Shown: positions 31,220 through 39,938, counted from the first letter of the stretch. The stretch: 64,000 bases of DNA from JAZRWQ01 sp045541395 (GCA_045541395.1 JAZQIZ010000018.1:1-64000); one strand, 5' to 3'. Made by a program: numbers and translations. The notes: generated from the letters alone by a model not told the origin.

Positions 31220-32461
31220 TTAAAGTATGTCCTCCAAATGTCTGCGTAAGAAGTCAAGAGCTCTTCCTGCGGCAAACTCCCTTACCATATTTCTGCCGCG
31301 GTTTTTTGCTCCAAGGCGATATTCCATAGTATACTCGCCGTTTTTATCGGATATACCTACATAGCAAAGGCCGACAGGCTGTGCGTCGGTGCCCCCGTCG
31401 GGCCCTGCAATTCCCGTAATGGAAAGGCCTATATCTGTTTTAGCAAGCTCTCTTACGCCCTTTGCCATCTGAGCGGCAACCTGAGGAGAGTATACAGTAT
31501 GCTCCTCTACGGTTCTTGGGTCAACTCCGATAAGCTGTTCTTTCATCCGGGTAGCGTAGGTGACAGCCCCTAAGGGGAATACCTTGGATGAGCCGGGAAT
31601 ATCGGTTATTCTTTTTGCAATAAGGCCGCCTGTAATGCTTTCGGCAGTAGCAAGGGTAAGGCCTCCATTATTAAGAAGGTTAAACACCCTTTCTTCAAGG
31701 CTTTGAACGTTTATGCCGTAAATATATCGGCCTATTCTCCTTTTGATCTCTTCTATAGTGGGAGCCATAAGCTCATCTGCTTCTTCTTGGCTTTGTGCTG
31801 CAACTGTAACCCTTAATTCGGTTTCGGTGCTCTTAGCATAAGGCGCAACAGTAGGGCTTTTGGAATCCATAAGGTCACTTACCCTGTCGGCAACCTCGCT
31901 TTCACCCATAGCAACTATTCTTATGTGAGTAGAGAAAAGCTGCTTATCGCTTCCGGAAAGATAGGGGCGAACGCCCGTATCAAACATTTTAATCATTTCT
32001 CTGGGCGGGCCGGGGAGCATTATAAGCACCTTGCCGTTATTTTCGTAAATAAATCCCGGGGCGGTGCCGTTGAAATTATGCATTGCTATACAGCCTTCGG
32101 GCAAATATGCCTGCTTTTTAACGCTCTCGGTAACCTCTCTGCCGCTTTGGGTGAATATCTGGGTAATATGTTCTAAAGAAGGCTGGTGAACCGTAAGCTT
32201 TCCCTTTAAAAAGGATACTGCGGTCTCTTTTGTTAAATCATCCTTTGTGGGGCCTAAACCGCCGGTTGTTAAAACCATATCCGCCCTTGAAAATGCATTG
32301 CCTAAAGCGTTTTTAAGCCGCTGAGGGTTATCGCCTACAACGGTCTGGTAATATACGTTTACCCCAAGCCCTGCCAATTCCTTGGCAAGCCAGGCCGCGT
32401 TTGTATTTACAATATCGCCTAAAAGCAGTTCGGTTCCAACACAAACAATTTCGCAGTTCAT
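31220..32461 (-). CDS. cinA: CinA-family protein (nicotinamide-nucleotide amidase type)
   Basis: This 413-residue protein has an N-terminal MoCF-like domain (CVGTELLLGDIVNTNAAWLA, then TTGGLGPTKDDLT) and a C-terminal CinA domain with TAESITGGLIAKRITDIPGSS and ITGIAGPDGG. In other bacteria the C-terminal domain deamidates NMN and the N-terminal domain acts as an ADP-ribose pyrophosphatase. Length matches full two-domain CinA. AGGAGAA lies 6 nt before the ATG; thiI is 3 bp upstream in the same operon. Confidence 0.94.
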   Translation of the reverse strand: MNCEIVCVGTELLLGDIVNTNAAWLAKELAGLGVNVYYQTVVGDNPQRLKNALGNAFSRADMVLTTGGLGPTKDDLTKETAVSFLKGKLTVHQPSLEHITQIFTQSGREVTESVKKQAYLPEGCIAMHNFNGTAPGFIYENNGKVLIMLPGPPREMIKMFDTGVRPYLSGSDKQLFSTHIRIVAMGESEVADRVSDLMDSKSPTVAPYAKSTETELRVTVAAQSQEEADELMAPTIEEIKRRIGRYIYGINVQSLEERVFNLLNNGGLTLATAESITGGLIAKRITDIPGSSKVFPLGAVTYATRMKEQLIGVDPRTVEEHTVYSPQVAAQMAKGVRELAKTDIGLSITGIAGPDGGTDAQPVGLCYVGISDKNGEYTMEYRLGAKNRGRNMVREFAAGRALDFLRRHLEDIL

Positions 32462-32464
32462 TTT

Positions 32465-33637
32465 TTATTCTCCTATATAAACCGTTTCTGTGCCTCTTAC
32501 AGCCTTTTCAATAAGCTCCTGTACCTGCAATTTCTCTACTTCCGCTTTAACCTCTTCTCTGTGGGGCTTGGTTTTTGGGTGCTTGGGAGTAAATACGGTA
32601 CAGCAGTCCTCATAAGGCAAAATAGAGGTATCGAAGGTGTCTATTTTTCTTGCAATTTCAATAATTTCAATTTTGTCCATACCAATAACAGGTCTCAATA
32701 CGCAAAGATCCGCGTAAGTGTCGGTCACCCCTAAGGCTTCCATTGTCTGAGAGGCTACCTGGCCTAAGCTCTCTCCTGTAACAAGGGCGCCGCAGCCGTT
32801 GTTCTTGGCAAGGCGGTCCGCAATACGCATCATAAAGGCTCTCATAACAAGGGTGGAGTAATCTTCTTTGCAGTTATCCCTTATTTGCTCTTGAATTTCG
32901 GTAAAGGGAACAATGTGCAGCCTTATACTGCCTGTATATTTAGAAAGTTTTTCAACTAATTCTTCAACCTTCTCTCTTGCTCTTTGGCTTGTATAGGGGT
33001 AGGAGAAGAAATGTACACCTTCAAGTTTTAAGCCGCGCTTTGCCATCATATAACCTGCAACAGGGCTGTCTATACCGCCGGAAATTAAAAGCATAGCCTT
33101 TCCGTTGGAACCGCAGGGCATACCGCCTGCGCCTCTTACTGCCTGAGAATGAATGCAGGCCTGTTCATCTCTTATTTCAACCCATACCGTAACCTCGGGG
33201 TTATGTACGTCTACCGTAAGGTGAGGAAAGTTTTCTAAAATATATTCGCCGGTCTCCATGCATATTTCAGGACTCTTTAAAGGGAAATTCTTGTCAGAGC
33301 GCTTGGCCTCAACCTTAAATGTCTTGGCACCTTCAAGCTCATCCCCCAAAAATTCCTTTACAGTAGGGTAAATTTCATTCATATCCTTTTTGCAAACCGC
33401 GCTTAATGCCACCGCAGTAAGGCCAAACACCTTAAGGCAGGCCTCGTACGCCATATCTACGTCCGCATCCTCATCCAAAGGCTCAACGTAGCCTGTAGAC
33501 TGCATAGCGTAAACCTTAAAACGGCCGTAAGGAGCAATGCGTGTTTTAACGCTGTTTAAAAGTATATGTTCAAAATTACGCTTGTTTAAACCCTTAAGTA
33601 TAATTTCTCCGAATTTTAAAAGTACGATCTTTTTCAT
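32465..33637 (-). CDS. thiI: tRNA 4-thiouridine synthase ThiI
   Basis: This 390-residue protein has a ferredoxin-like/THUMP N-terminal half and a PP-loop ATPase half with SGGIDSPVAGYMMAKRG. It ends in CTVFTPKHPKTKP, the usual terminus of ThiI lacking the rhodanese domain. It thiolates U8 of tRNA using sulfur from a partner desulfurase. The gene overlaps the upstream cysteine desulfurase gene by 4 bp, the familiar NifZ-ThiI pair in Firmicutes, so the neighbour is the likely sulfur donor. Confidence 0.95.
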   Translation of the reverse strand: MKKIVLLKFGEIILKGLNKRNFEHILLNSVKTRIAPYGRFKVYAMQSTGYVEPLDEDADVDMAYEACLKVFGLTAVALSAVCKKDMNEIYPTVKEFLGDELEGAKTFKVEAKRSDKNFPLKSPEICMETGEYILENFPHLTVDVHNPEVTVWVEIRDEQACIHSQAVRGAGGMPCGSNGKAMLLISGGIDSPVAGYMMAKRGLKLEGVHFFSYPYTSQRAREKVEELVEKLSKYTGSIRLHIVPFTEIQEQIRDNCKEDYSTLVMRAFMMRIADRLAKNNGCGALVTGESLGQVASQTMEALGVTDTYADLCVLRPVIGMDKIEIIEIARKIDTFDTSILPYEDCCTVFTPKHPKTKPHREEVKAEVEKLQVQELIEKAVRGTETVYIGE

Positions 33638-34773
33638 CTTTTAAGCCTTTCGTAAATTTTTTCAAGCACCGGGAAGAACGCTTCGATCTCCTCTTTCTCA
33701 TTAAAAATGCCAAAGCTTATCCTCAATGCACTGTCGTATATTTCCCTTGTGAAACCGTATTCGCTGAGCACCCTTGCTCTTTTTGTTTCGCCCCCGTGGG
33801 TGGAACATGCCGAGCCGCTGGAAACGAATATCCCCTCCTGCTCTAAGCAATGGAGCACTGTTTCACTCCTGAGCCCCGGCAGAGAAATGTTTATAATGTG
33901 CTTTGCTCCGTTTTCAGGTGAGTTTATTTTAATAAAATCATATTCCTTGCATTTGCTTATAAACAGATCGTAAAGCTCCGATATCTTCCGTGAATAAGTA
34001 TTAAAATCGGAAAATATCTTTTGGGTTGCCACACCCATAGCTGCAATTGAGGCGGTGTTCTCGGTTCCGGAGCGAAGGCCGCTTTCCTGGCCGCCGCCAA
34101 GGAGATTAGGCTTTAAATTTACACCTTTACGTACGTAAATTGCGCCAACGCCTTTGGGGCCGTAAAGCTTATGTGCGGAAATTGAAAGTAAGTCTATTCC
34201 CAGTTTTACAGGTTCAATTTTAATTTTGCCAAAGCCCTGCACTGCATCGCAATGGAAAAGGGCAGGGGAGCCGGCTCTTTCAATAATCTTTTTTACTTTA
34301 TCAATAGGCAGTATATCGCCGGTTTCATTGTTTACCGCCATCATACTTACAAGTATTGTATCCTTTGTAATAGCCGCTTTTAAGCTTTCTTCGGTTATTC
34401 TGCCGTTTTCGGGGTGAAGGTAAATAACCTCAAAGCCCCGTTCTTCAAGGGCCTTAAAGCATTCGTAAACCGAAGGGTGCTCAACCGCCGTTGTAATTAC
34501 TCTTCGCCCTCGCCTTTTAAGGCTTTCCACGGCGCCGAAAATTGCAAGGTTATTGGATTCGGTTGCGCAGGAGGTAAAGTATATTTCCCTTTCCTCAACG
34601 CGCAAAGATAAGGCAAGTTGTTTTCTTGCCTTTTTCAGTATGTGCTGGGCCTCTATCCCCGACGTATGAAGGGAGGAAGGGTTTCCCCAATTATTTGTCA
34701 TAACCTCAAAGGCCGCCTTTGCGCCTTCAGGCAAAACAGGGGTAGTTGCGCTGTTGTCAAAGTAAATACTCAT
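33634..34773 (-). CDS. Cysteine desulfurase (NifS/IscS-like, ThiI partner)
   Basis: This 379-residue PLP enzyme begins IYFDNSATTPVLPEGAK. The PLP lysine is in SAHKLYGPKGVGA, and the persulfide cysteine in SSGSACSTHGG. It takes sulfur from cysteine and hands it to ThiI for tRNA thiolation, and possibly to other acceptors. Spacing and 4-bp overlap with thiI support that partnership. Its promoter is divergent from that of the sigma factor gene. Confidence 0.94.
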   Translation of the reverse strand: MSIYFDNSATTPVLPEGAKAAFEVMTNNWGNPSSLHTSGIEAQHILKKARKQLALSLRVEEREIYFTSCATESNNLAIFGAVESLKRRGRRVITTAVEHPSVYECFKALEERGFEVIYLHPENGRITEESLKAAITKDTILVSMMAVNNETGDILPIDKVKKIIERAGSPALFHCDAVQGFGKIKIEPVKLGIDLLSISAHKLYGPKGVGAIYVRKGVNLKPNLLGGGQESGLRSGTENTASIAAMGVATQKIFSDFNTYSRKISELYDLFISKCKEYDFIKINSPENGAKHIINISLPGLRSETVLHCLEQEGIFVSSGSACSTHGGETKRARVLSEYGFTREIYDSALRISFGIFNEKEEIEAFFPVLEKIYERLKR

Positions 34774-34800
34774 AGGTTCTTCCTTTTTTAATATTGTTTT

Positions 34801-34829
34801 ATTTTATATCTAAAAAGGGGAATTGTCAA
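34801..34829 (-). promoter_or_regulatory. Promoter of desulfurase-thiI-cinA operon
   Basis: On the minus strand, TTGACA (34824-34829), 17 bp and TAAAAT (34801-34806). Confidence 0.75.
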
Positions 34830-34910
34830 TCAATCTGCTGTTTTTACAAACTTTAGTCATATTTTTTTATGTTTATTGCGCATTTTGACAAGGTTTTGTA
34901 TCGATTTTGC

Positions 34911-34939
34911 TTGACAATTAGAAAATTTGCGGATATAAT
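34911..34939 (+). promoter_or_regulatory. Promoter of sigma factor gene
   Basis: TTGACA (34911-34916), 17 bp and TATAAT (34934-34939), both exact consensus hexamers. A second TTGACA lies at 34885-34890. Confidence 0.85.
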
Positions 34940-34969
34940 CGGAACAGTATAATCTTGTGTGGTGTTTTA

Positions 34970-35491
34970 ATGCAAAATTCCTCTGCGGAGCAAGGCGCCC
35001 TGTTTAGAAAGGCGTTTCCCGCTTGCCTGCCTAAAATAAAGGCTATGGCTGCAGGCTTTTGTTCAGGTGAATTTACTGAAGATCTGGTACAGGAAGGGCT
35101 TGCGGCCCTTTATTGCGCCACTTTGTCTTTTGATGAAAGCCGCGGTGTCCCCTTTGAGGGGTACGCCATGCCCTGCATAAGAAATGCTATGATATCCGCT
35201 TTGCGTAAGGTCAATAAAGTCCCCGTATCCTCCCTTTCCGATATAGAGGATATTCCCTATGCTTTCACTCCTGACGATAATGCCCTTTTGAAGGACGAAT
35301 ATCAGAATATAAAAGAAACTTTAAAAGCAAACCTTTCTCCTTTTGAATACAGGGTTTTGTCTTTGTATATTGATGGGTACTCTTATTCTCAGACTGCAAA
35401 AATTTTAAGTAAGCCGGTAAAGAGCGTAGATAACGCAATGGCAAGAACAAGGAGAAAGCTTTCAAATATATTCAAATATACGCCCGTGTAG
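34970..35491 (+). CDS. Small sigma-70 family RNA polymerase sigma factor
   Basis: This 173-residue protein shows region 2 (EDLVQEGLAALYCATLSFDE, then VPFEGYAMPCIRNAMISALRK) and region 4 helix-turn-helix (LSPFEYRVLSLYIDGYSYSQ, then KSVDNAMARTRRKL). The architecture matches SigH/ECF-like sigma factors of Firmicutes. No anti-sigma gene follows. The ATG at 34970 is used with a weak GGTG element; an upstream TTG at 34955 lacks a ribosome binding site. Its promoter is a perfect vegetative type, suggesting regular expression. It could be the SigH-like or a competence-type sigma factor. Confidence 0.8.
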   Translation: MQNSSAEQGALFRKAFPACLPKIKAMAAGFCSGEFTEDLVQEGLAALYCATLSFDESRGVPFEGYAMPCIRNAMISALRKVNKVPVSSLSDIEDIPYAFTPDDNALLKDEYQNIKETLKANLSPFEYRVLSLYIDGYSYSQTAKILSKPVKSVDNAMARTRRKLSNIFKYTPV

Positions 35492-35577
35492 TTTAATCAG
35501 CAGAACTTTCAAGGCGGCGGTGCAATTCCGCCCGTGGGCAAAAATAAATTTTTTTCATCACAAGCGAGGGGTAAAAC

Positions 35578-35853
35578 ATGTACGAGGACAAGACATTAAT
35601 TTGCAAAGACTGCGGTAAGGAATTCATCTTTACAGCAGGCGAACAGGAATTCTATGCTGAAAAAGGCTTCCAGAACGAGCCTCAGCGCTGCAAAGAATGC
35701 AGAACAGCTAGAAAGAACGCTACCAAGGCTAACAGAGAATACTTCACAGCTACCTGCGCTAACTGCGGCGGCGAAGCTAAGGTTCCCTTCCAGCCCAGAG
35801 AAGACAGACCTGTATATTGCAGCGATTGCTTTGCAAAGCAGAAGGAAGACTAA
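35578..35853 (+). CDS. Two zinc-ribbon small protein
   Basis: This 91-residue protein holds two CxxC pairs in an N-terminal ribbon (ICKDCGKEF and RCKECRTAR) and two more in a C-terminal ribbon (TCANCGGEA and YCSDCFAKQ). The first matches the common clostridial probable zinc-ribbon domain, the second a CxxC-x(17-20)-CxxC module. Codon choice is strongly biased, suggesting high expression. AGGGG is 7 nt upstream of the ATG. The 86-bp gap to the sigma gene shows no terminator, so they could be co-transcribed. Its molecular target is unknown. Confidence 0.8.
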   Translation: MYEDKTLICKDCGKEFIFTAGEQEFYAEKGFQNEPQRCKECRTARKNATKANREYFTATCANCGGEAKVPFQPREDRPVYCSDCFAKQKED

Positions 35854-35875
35854 TTTAATAATTTGATTTTTCTTT

Positions 35876-35907
35876 CGGAGTGGGTTTTCCCACTCCGTTC
35901 TGTTTTT
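35876..35907 (+). terminator. Terminator of zinc-ribbon gene
   Basis: The stem CGGAGTGGG / CCCACTCCG with loop TTTT is followed by TTCTGTTTTT. Confidence 0.85.
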
Positions 35908-35916
35908 AAATTACGG

Positions 35917-35945
35917 TTGATTTTTACGGCGAATTGTTATATAGT
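35917..35945 (+). promoter_or_regulatory. Promoter of lyxose isomerase gene
   Basis: TTGATT (35917-35922), 17 bp and TATAGT (35940-35945). Confidence 0.6.
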
Positions 35946-35974
35946 AGGCGTATAAACGTAAAGGAGCTGTAAAC

Positions 35975-36661
35975 GTGAAAAGATCTCAGGTAAACAATGC
36001 AATTTTATGGTCCAAGGCCTTTCTTGAAAAGGAACATATAAGTCTGCCTTCCTTTGGCAGCTGGGATATGGAAAAATGGCAGAAGAACAAAGAAAAAACC
36101 AATATTGTAAAGCAGCTTATGTTAGGATGGGACGTAACCGATTTCGGTATGAACGATTTTGAAAATTTAGGCTGTGTTCTTTTTACCGTCCGTAACGGAG
36201 ATCTTAAGGATCCTTCAGTTGGCGTTCCTTATGCGGAAAAGTATATTCTATGTAAGGAAGGTCAGCGTCTTCCTCTTCACTACCACGTAAGTAAAACCGA
36301 AGATATAATTAACCGTGCAGGCGGCAATATGTATCTTTATTTAAGAAATGCCGACCCGAAAACCGGCGAGCTGATCGATACCGACGTGAAGGTCTATATG
36401 GACGGTATGCTTCATACCTTTAAGCCTATGGAGGAAATAGTTGTAACTCCCGGCAATTCCATAACCCTGAAGCCCTTTGTTGCCCATATTTTCGGCGCAA
36501 AAAAAGGCTGCGGCGATCTGCTGGCAGGGGAAGTAAGCGCGGTTAACGATGACAACACCGATAATTACTTTAAAGAGCCCGTTGCCCGCTTTGCTGAAAT
36601 TGAGGAGGATGAGCCTATACTCCACCCCCTTTGCAACGAATATGGAGATCTTGGTCTTTGA
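35975..36661 (+). CDS. D-lyxose isomerase family cupin
   Basis: This 228-residue protein matches the D-lyxose ketol-isomerase fold. The metal site reads LPLHYHVSKTEDI (His, His, Glu), with a further His in LKPFVAHIFGAK. The family interconverts D-lyxose and D-xylulose and often D-mannose/D-fructose. A GTG start is used with AAAGGAG upstream. It has its own promoter and is followed by a weak hairpin, then the DUF1537 kinase gene, suggesting both serve a C4/C5 sugar pathway, although each has its own promoter. Confidence 0.85.
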   Translation: MKRSQVNNAILWSKAFLEKEHISLPSFGSWDMEKWQKNKEKTNIVKQLMLGWDVTDFGMNDFENLGCVLFTVRNGDLKDPSVGVPYAEKYILCKEGQRLPLHYHVSKTEDIINRAGGNMYLYLRNADPKTGELIDTDVKVYMDGMLHTFKPMEEIVVTPGNSITLKPFVAHIFGAKKGCGDLLAGEVSAVNDDNTDNYFKEPVARFAEIEEDEPILHPLCNEYGDLGL

Positions 36662-36667
36662 GCTTTC

Positions 36668-36697
36668 AGGCACATCCTTGCGGTGTGCCTAATTTTA
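36668..36697 (+). terminator. Weak terminator after isomerase gene
   Basis: AGGCACA-N9-TGTGCCT is followed by AATTTTATG, a poor T tract, so read-through to the kinase gene is plausible. Confidence 0.5.
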
Positions 36698-36726
36698 TGT
36701 ATAATTTATCTTAAATTATTATTTGG

Positions 36727-36756
36727 TTGACCTTCCCGTTTTCTCTGTGTTACAAT
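36727..36756 (+). promoter_or_regulatory. Promoter of DUF1537 kinase gene
   Basis: TTGACC (36727-36732), 18 bp and TACAAT (36751-36756). Confidence 0.65.
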
Positions 36757-36784
36757 AATAAAAAACCTTTGAGAGGTGGCAAAA

Positions 36785-38194
36785 ATGATACTTTCCAAAG
36801 AAAAACTTTTTAATTCGGTTCCTGCTGTTTTAGACACCGAAAATATTAAAGCAGAGATTAAAAATATTGTAAATAACAATAATTCCGTTATTGCCGTATT
36901 GGATGACGACCCTACGGGTATTCAGACAGTCCATGGAATAAACGTTTATATTAATATGGATAAGGCCGATATAGACGGGGCGGTTAAAAACGAAAAAATA
37001 TTCTATATTCAAACAAACTCCCGCGGTATGGTAGAATCGGAATGTGAAAAAGCCGATGCTTTTCTTGCCAAGAAGCTTTGCGAAGCTGCCAAAAAGTATA
37101 ATAAGGAGCTTCATATTATAAGCAGAGGCGATTCCACCTTAAGAGGCCATTACCCCTTGGAAACCGATACCCTGCGCCATACGGTGGTTGCCTGCCAGTC
37201 CAGGGATTTTGACGGGGAGATAATTGCACCCTGCTTCTTTGAAGGCGGCAGATACACCTATAACGATATCCATTACGTGGCAGATGGCGATACCCTTACT
37301 CCCGCAGGAGAAACTGAATTTGCCAAGGATACTACCTTTGCCTATAATAGCTCCGATCTGAAGGAGTATGTTAAGGAAAAATGCTCTCAGGAAAGCCGCT
37401 GTGTAAGTATTCCTCTTGAAATGCTCAGAGCTCAGGATATAGAGGGAGTGGAAAAGATACTTCTTTCCTGTAAGGATTACACCCGAGTTATTTTAAACGC
37501 CCTTTGCTATGAGGATATTGAGGTGTTTGTACTTGCGCTTTTAAGGGCGCAGCAAAAAGGCAAGCGTTTTCTTTACAGGACCGCTGCGGCCTTTGTTCGT
37601 GTTTTTGGCGCAATAGATTATAAAGAGCCCCTTTCCCATGCCGATTTTATGAAAATTACAAACGGTGGGAAGAAGGGTATCGTAACCGTCGGAAGCCACG
37701 TTAAAAAAACTACCCTGCAGTTAAATAAGCTTCTTACTCACCCCAACTGCGTTCCCGTTGAACTGGATGCCAACGCCCTTATAAAAGACGATTATTTAAT
37801 TGAGCTTACAAAAAAGCGCGATATTACTCTGGATATATATAATAGCGGTAAGCTGCCTGTTGTATTTACCTCCCGTGCGGTGCTGACAAAAGGTGAAAAT
37901 ATGGATAACCTTAAATTATCCACAACCATCTCCAACCGCTTTACCGAGTTTATAGATATGCTTCCAATAACCCCCGATTTCTTTATTGCTAAGGGCGGTA
38001 TTACCTCTGCCGATATGGCAACCAAAGCCTGCAGAATAACCAAAGCTCTGGTTGAAGGGCAGGCCCTTCCGGGTATTCCGGTAATAAAAGCAGGGGCAGA
38101 CAGCCGCTGGCCGGGGCTTCTTTATATAATCTTCCCGGGCAACGTTGGCAGTGAAAACGCCCTTTACGATGCAGTTTGCAAAATAATTGAATAA
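36785..38194 (+). CDS. Four-carbon acid sugar kinase family protein (DUF1537)
   Basis: This 469-residue protein begins its kinase fold with VIAVLDDDPTGIQTVHG, the N-terminal signature of the DUF1537 (OtnK/DtnK) family, and ends with ALPGIPVIKAGADSRWPGL, then YIIFPGNVGSENALYDA, the ATP-binding C-terminal half. Members phosphorylate four-carbon sugar acids such as threonate and erythronate. The usual partner dehydrogenase, isomerase and aldolase are not adjacent; a lyxose isomerase lies just upstream. ATG at 36785 is preferred to a GTG at 36776 because GAGAGGTGG sits directly upstream of it. Confidence 0.85.
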   Translation: MILSKEKLFNSVPAVLDTENIKAEIKNIVNNNNSVIAVLDDDPTGIQTVHGINVYINMDKADIDGAVKNEKIFYIQTNSRGMVESECEKADAFLAKKLCEAAKKYNKELHIISRGDSTLRGHYPLETDTLRHTVVACQSRDFDGEIIAPCFFEGGRYTYNDIHYVADGDTLTPAGETEFAKDTTFAYNSSDLKEYVKEKCSQESRCVSIPLEMLRAQDIEGVEKILLSCKDYTRVILNALCYEDIEVFVLALLRAQQKGKRFLYRTAAAFVRVFGAIDYKEPLSHADFMKITNGGKKGIVTVGSHVKKTTLQLNKLLTHPNCVPVELDANALIKDDYLIELTKKRDITLDIYNSGKLPVVFTSRAVLTKGENMDNLKLSTTISNRFTEFIDMLPITPDFFIAKGGITSADMATKACRITKALVEGQALPGIPVIKAGADSRWPGLLYIIFPGNVGSENALYDAVCKIIE

Positions 38195-38209
38195 TTTTTT
38201 AAATTATAC

Positions 38210-38238
38210 TTGCAATTTACGTTCAGTTGTGGTAATAT
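38210..38238 (+). promoter_or_regulatory. rpmE promoter
   Basis: TTGCAA (38210-38215), 17 bp and TAATAT (38233-38238), giving a leader of about 90 nt with a GGGC-AAA-GCCC hairpin and a CCG-TTTTTT-CGG-like hairpin. Leaders of L31 genes can be autoregulatory; the family cannot be assigned by eye. Confidence 0.5.
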
Positions 38239-38334
38239 AGGTGCGTTCACTATGGGGCAAAGCCCTGTTTTAGTACAACAGTATCCGTTTTTTGCGGAAT
38301 ATATAACAGTAAATTCCTACAGGAGGTGAATACA

Positions 38335-38532
38335 GTGAAGGACGGAATCCATCCCAAATATGAAAAAACAATAGTTAAGTGCGCTTGCGGCGAAACTTTC
38401 GAAACCTCCTCCACTAAGTCTGAGATCAGGGTTGAAATTTGTTCTAAGTGTCATCCCTTCTATACCGGCAGACAGAAGCTTGTTGATACCGGCGGACGTG
38501 TGGACAGATTTAAGAAGAAGTACAATATGTAA
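38335..38532 (+). CDS. rpmE: 50S ribosomal protein L31 (zinc-binding type)
   Basis: This 65-residue protein starts MKDGIHPKYEKT and has the C-plus zinc ribbon with Cys16, Cys18, Cys36 and Cys39 (VKCACGE and EICSKCHPFYTG). It is a component of the large subunit near the central protuberance. A GTG start at 38335 is preferred, since AGGAGGTG precedes it at ideal distance; an in-frame GTG at 38326 is part of that ribosome binding site. Confidence 0.95.
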   Translation: MKDGIHPKYEKTIVKCACGETFETSSTKSEIRVEICSKCHPFYTGRQKLVDTGGRVDRFKKKYNM

Positions 38533-38535
38533 TTT

Positions 38536-38566
38536 AAACGGGCAATTAGTTGCCCGTTTCTTCTTT
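38536..38566 (+). terminator. rpmE terminator
   Basis: AAACGGGCAA / TTGCCCGTTT with a 4-nt loop is followed by CTTCTTT. Confidence 0.8.
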
Positions 38567-38590
38567 ATATAGGGTAAAAGGAGATAAATT

Positions 38591-39580
38591 ATGATAAATT
38601 TTCTTGCCTCTTTTTGGAACAATTTATTTGAGAATGTCGGCGTTATGGGCTTGTTTTTAGTTATTGCCATTCCTGCGGGTATTTCCTTAGCGATTGCTCT
38701 TTTATGCGCGTTGATCTCGAAAATGGCTAAAAAATCAAAGGAAACAGCCATTGCCCGTTTGCGTAATAGCGCAAAAGATCTTGAAAAGAAAAAAATGTAT
38801 GAACAGGCCTATGAAACCTGGATGGCCGTAAATAAAAAGAAAAAGCTTTCTTTGGAGGACGAATGTGCCGTTGCACAGTTGTGCAGTTTAGGTAAAAAAG
38901 CAGGTTGGTCCGTTACCGATAAAAATGCAACCGCTGAATATTGGCTGAAAAACGGAATGGAAAATGAGTCTGCCCACGCTTTGTTCACTATGGGCTGTAT
39001 AAAAGCCGATTTAGCAAATACAAATCCTTTAGAGTCCGCAAAAGGTATAAATTTAATACGCCGTGCAGCAGAGAAAAACCATACTAAAGCGAAAGAATAT
39101 TTGAAATGTACCGAAGAGTGGTGTGTAAGCAACCGTGACGCTACAGATCATGATATTGTAGAGAAGGCTGCCGCATGGGGCCATGCTGAAAGTCAGTTTA
39201 AATTATATTCTTTTTATTTGAAAGAGGACATCAATGCTGCTTTTGCCTGGTGCAAGCTTTCTGCCGAGCAAGGCTATGGCAAGGCGCAATTGAGTCTGGG
39301 TTTATTGTATATTGGTGAACATGGTATAAACAAAAATTATGATCTGGCTTTACATTGGCTTCAGAAGGCAAAAAATCAGGGATTGGCAGAAGCCTCCTTA
39401 TACATAGGAATTGTGTATGGCTATAAGGCCGAGGAACTGCGCGTAAAAAGAAAGCTTTCTTATAAAGAGATTATTATGGATGCAGAGATTATGAATTTGC
39501 ATATAATGTCTAAGTTAAATATTAAGGAAGCTGCTGAACAAGGCTGTGAGGAAGCAGTAGAACTTTTGAAAAAATATTAA
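38591..39580 (+). CDS. Membrane-anchored Sel1-repeat protein
   Basis: This 329-residue protein has one transmembrane helix near the N-terminus (about 17-40), a basic linker, and a helical array of Sel1/TPR-like units from about residue 60 on. Diagnostic units include AFAWCKLSAEQGYGKAQLSLG and ALHWLQKAKNQGLAEASLYIG. Such repeats mediate protein interactions. AAAGGAGA precedes the ATG. Its partners are unknown; it is flanked by terminators and therefore monocistronic. Confidence 0.8.
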   Translation: MINFLASFWNNLFENVGVMGLFLVIAIPAGISLAIALLCALISKMAKKSKETAIARLRNSAKDLEKKKMYEQAYETWMAVNKKKKLSLEDECAVAQLCSLGKKAGWSVTDKNATAEYWLKNGMENESAHALFTMGCIKADLANTNPLESAKGINLIRRAAEKNHTKAKEYLKCTEEWCVSNRDATDHDIVEKAAAWGHAESQFKLYSFYLKEDINAAFAWCKLSAEQGYGKAQLSLGLLYIGEHGINKNYDLALHWLQKAKNQGLAEASLYIGIVYGYKAEELRVKRKLSYKEIIMDAEIMNLHIMSKLNIKEAAEQGCEEAVELLKKY

Positions 39581-39582
39581 TT

Positions 39583-39622
39583 AATATTACCCTGTGATAA
39601 AAAACGCAGGGTAATATTTTTT
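39583..39622 (+). terminator. Terminator of Sel1 gene
   Basis: AATATTACCCTG / CAGGGTAATATT with a 12-nt loop is followed by TTTT. Confidence 0.85.
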
Positions 39623-39637
39623 GCAAGGTTTTTTATG

Positions 39638-39666
39638 TTGAAATAACGTAAGAAGTATATTATAAT
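39638..39666 (+). promoter_or_regulatory. Promoter of zinc-ribbon-lon operon
   Basis: TTGAAA (39638-39643), 17 bp and TATAAT (39661-39666). No CIRCE or CtsR-like tandem heptamer is visible, so heat regulation of lon is not evident. Confidence 0.75.
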
Positions 39667-39702
39667 AATATATTAAGAATAATTATTTAAAGGTGATTGA
39701 TT

Positions 39703-39927
39703 ATGGCGAAAATAATACCTGCAACCGAATGCCCTAAGTGCGGATGCACAATAATCGGCCGTGGCTATCATTTAAAAAACGGCGCAATGCTGCCTTACGG
39801 CGGTATGTTTAAGCAGAGCGCCGTTGTGTATGAGATATGCACTAACTGCGGCTACATTATTAACGGCTATGTAGATAAGCCCGATATTTTCTATTTGCCT
39901 AAAGACGACCCTAAAAAGAAAAAGTAA
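39703..39927 (+). CDS. Small zinc-ribbon protein preceding lon
   Basis: This 74-residue protein has two CxxC pairs: ECPKCGCTI near the N-terminus and ICTNCGYII near residue 50. A single ribbon fold is likely. The ATG at 39703 follows AAAGGTGA at good spacing. Its stop overlaps the first possible ATG of lon, making it the first gene of the lon operon. Its function is not known; it may be an accessory zinc protein. Confidence 0.75.
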   Translation: MAKIIPATECPKCGCTIIGRGYHLKNGAMLPYGGMFKQSAVVYEICTNCGYIINGYVDKPDIFYLPKDDPKKKK

Positions 39928-39938
39928 TGGAGAGTAAT

